A DNA stretch of 64,000 nucleotides. Source: JACCYI01 sp963828075. Lineage in GTDB: Bacteria > Actinomycetota > Thermoleophilia > Solirubrobacterales > Solirubrobacteraceae. The translations under genes and the position numbers were made by a program. The stretch is from NCBI GenBank assembly GCA_963828075.1, contig CAWHDH010000017.1:372001-436000 (forward strand). Direction: 5' to 3'. The notes under the pieces are model-generated. The model searched no databases and had not been told where the DNA came from. It saw only the letters and a list, made by a program, of their open reading frames with translations. Of the stretch, positions 63,497 through 64,000 are shown one piece after another (the first letter of the stretch is position 1; every line of letters begins with the position of its first letter).

Positions 63497-64000
63497 TCCG
63501 CCGCGCGCTCGCCCTGGGGCTCCTTGCCGCCGTGGGGTCGACCGCGCCGGCCGCCGCCGCGGCGCGCTTCCGCTCGTGCCCCGAGGAAGGGCGCGGCGCG
63601 ACGTGCGCGGACGTCGTCGTCCCGCTCGACCGGTCGGGCGCGATCGGAGGCACGGTGGGCCTGAGGACCATGCGACTTGACGCCCGCAAGCGTGGCGCGG
63701 GGCCGCGCCGCGCCGCCGTCTACCTCTCGGGCGGCCCGGGCGGCGCGGGCCTGGAGGAGGCGCGGTTCGGGCTCGCCGACCTGCGCTCGGTCCGAGCGGA
63801 CCACGACCTCGTCGCGTTCGACCAGCGCGGGACGGGCGACTCCGGGCTGCTGCGCTGCCCCGCGCTCGAGCGCGACCCACGCCTGCGCTCGGTCCGCGCC
63901 GGCGAGGCGTGCGCCGCCCGGATCGGCCCGCGCCGGGCGCTCTACACCACCCGGACGTCGGTGGAGGACCTCGAGGCGATCCGCGAGGCGGTCCAGGCCG
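63493..64000 (+). CDS. Secreted alpha/beta hydrolase (S33-like), N-terminal part
   Basis: Runs off the right edge; about 169 residues are visible. The signal peptide is IRRALALGLLAAVGSTAPAA with cleavage near residues 21-24. The oxyanion-loop motif LSGGPGGAG and the FDQRGTGDSG segment fit S33 proline iminopeptidase or tripeptidyl-aminopeptidase relatives. The nucleophile elbow lies beyond the window. Two cysteines (SCPEEGRGATC) probably form a disulfide. It overlaps thpR by four bases. Confidence 0.85.
   Translation, partial: MIRRALALGLLAAVGSTAPAAAAARFRSCPEEGRGATCADVVVPLDRSGAIGGTVGLRTMRLDARKRGAGPRRAAVYLSGGPGGAGLEEARFGLADLRSVRADHDLVAFDQRGTGDSGLLRCPALERDPRLRSVRAGEACAARIGPRRALYTTRTSVEDLEAIREAVQA

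Overview
The window is about 64 kb of very GC-rich DNA. Genes are tightly packed, often overlapping by four bases (NTGA), and many starts are GTG or TTG. Many genes seem to be read from leaderless transcripts, with a TANNNT -10 box 6 to 8 bases before the start codon. Together with an actinobacterial mIHF, a PyrR-controlled pyr operon and a mihF-gmk-rpoZ-coaBC run, this points to an actinomycetote. Thermoleophilia/Solirubrobacterales is my best guess, by inference only; no 16S is present.

Region 1 (1-8.4 kb) is mixed. It holds a partial GNAT gene, a small terminal-inverted-repeat element, corA, a SAM-I riboswitch, a threonine-synthase-like PLP enzyme, a MoaD/ThiS-like sulfur carrier ending in Gly-Gly, a VOC protein, a frameshifted glycosyltransferase with a hexapeptide acyltransferase, a secreted protein, tRNA-Arg(CCG), a phosphoesterase and RNase Z. 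The riboswitch cassette is the most interesting locus: a SAM sensor controls an enzyme/carrier pair that could make homocysteine (methionine) rather than threonine.

Region 2 (8.4-17.8 kb) is the de novo pyrimidine operon pyrR-pyrB-pyrC-isochorismatase-carA-carB-pyrK-pyrD. It is headed by a PyrR-binding RNA hairpin that would hide the ribosome binding site of pyrR. pyrE and pyrF are not in the window. Region 3 (17.8-25.1 kb) is mihF-gmk-rpoZ-coaBC followed by a MoxR/DUF58/transglutaminase module and a TPR protein.

Region 4 (25.1-34.1 kb) is a translation and RNA operon: rimP-nusA-ylxR-infB-ylxP-rbfA-nrnA-truB-ribF, then a GGDEF regulator and rpsO. A terminator-like hairpin lies in the rimP leader. 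NusA carries a Cys3His tail. Region 5 (34.1-43.9 kb) looks like accessory cargo between rpsO and pnp: peroxiredoxin, DsbA-like protein, a 1883-residue repeat-rich surface protein, a SnoaL-like protein, a saccharopine-dehydrogenase-like enzyme, a nested double palindrome and a DUF3995 membrane protein.

Region 6 (43.9-51.8 kb) is pnp, an M16 peptidase, dapB, a small protein, five 45-bp tandem repeats, a Pro-rich helical protein, dapA and rnj. Region 7 (51.7-58.4 kb) is regulatory and membrane: an MFS transporter, an HD-GYP protein, a histidine kinase, a flavin/F420 split-barrel protein divergent from a MarR regulator, DUF3592 and an OmpR-type response regulator. Region 8 (58.4-64 kb) is ftsK, a RodZ-like protein, cinA, thpR and the start of a secreted alpha/beta hydrolase. 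No rRNA, CRISPR array, intact prophage or complete IS was seen.
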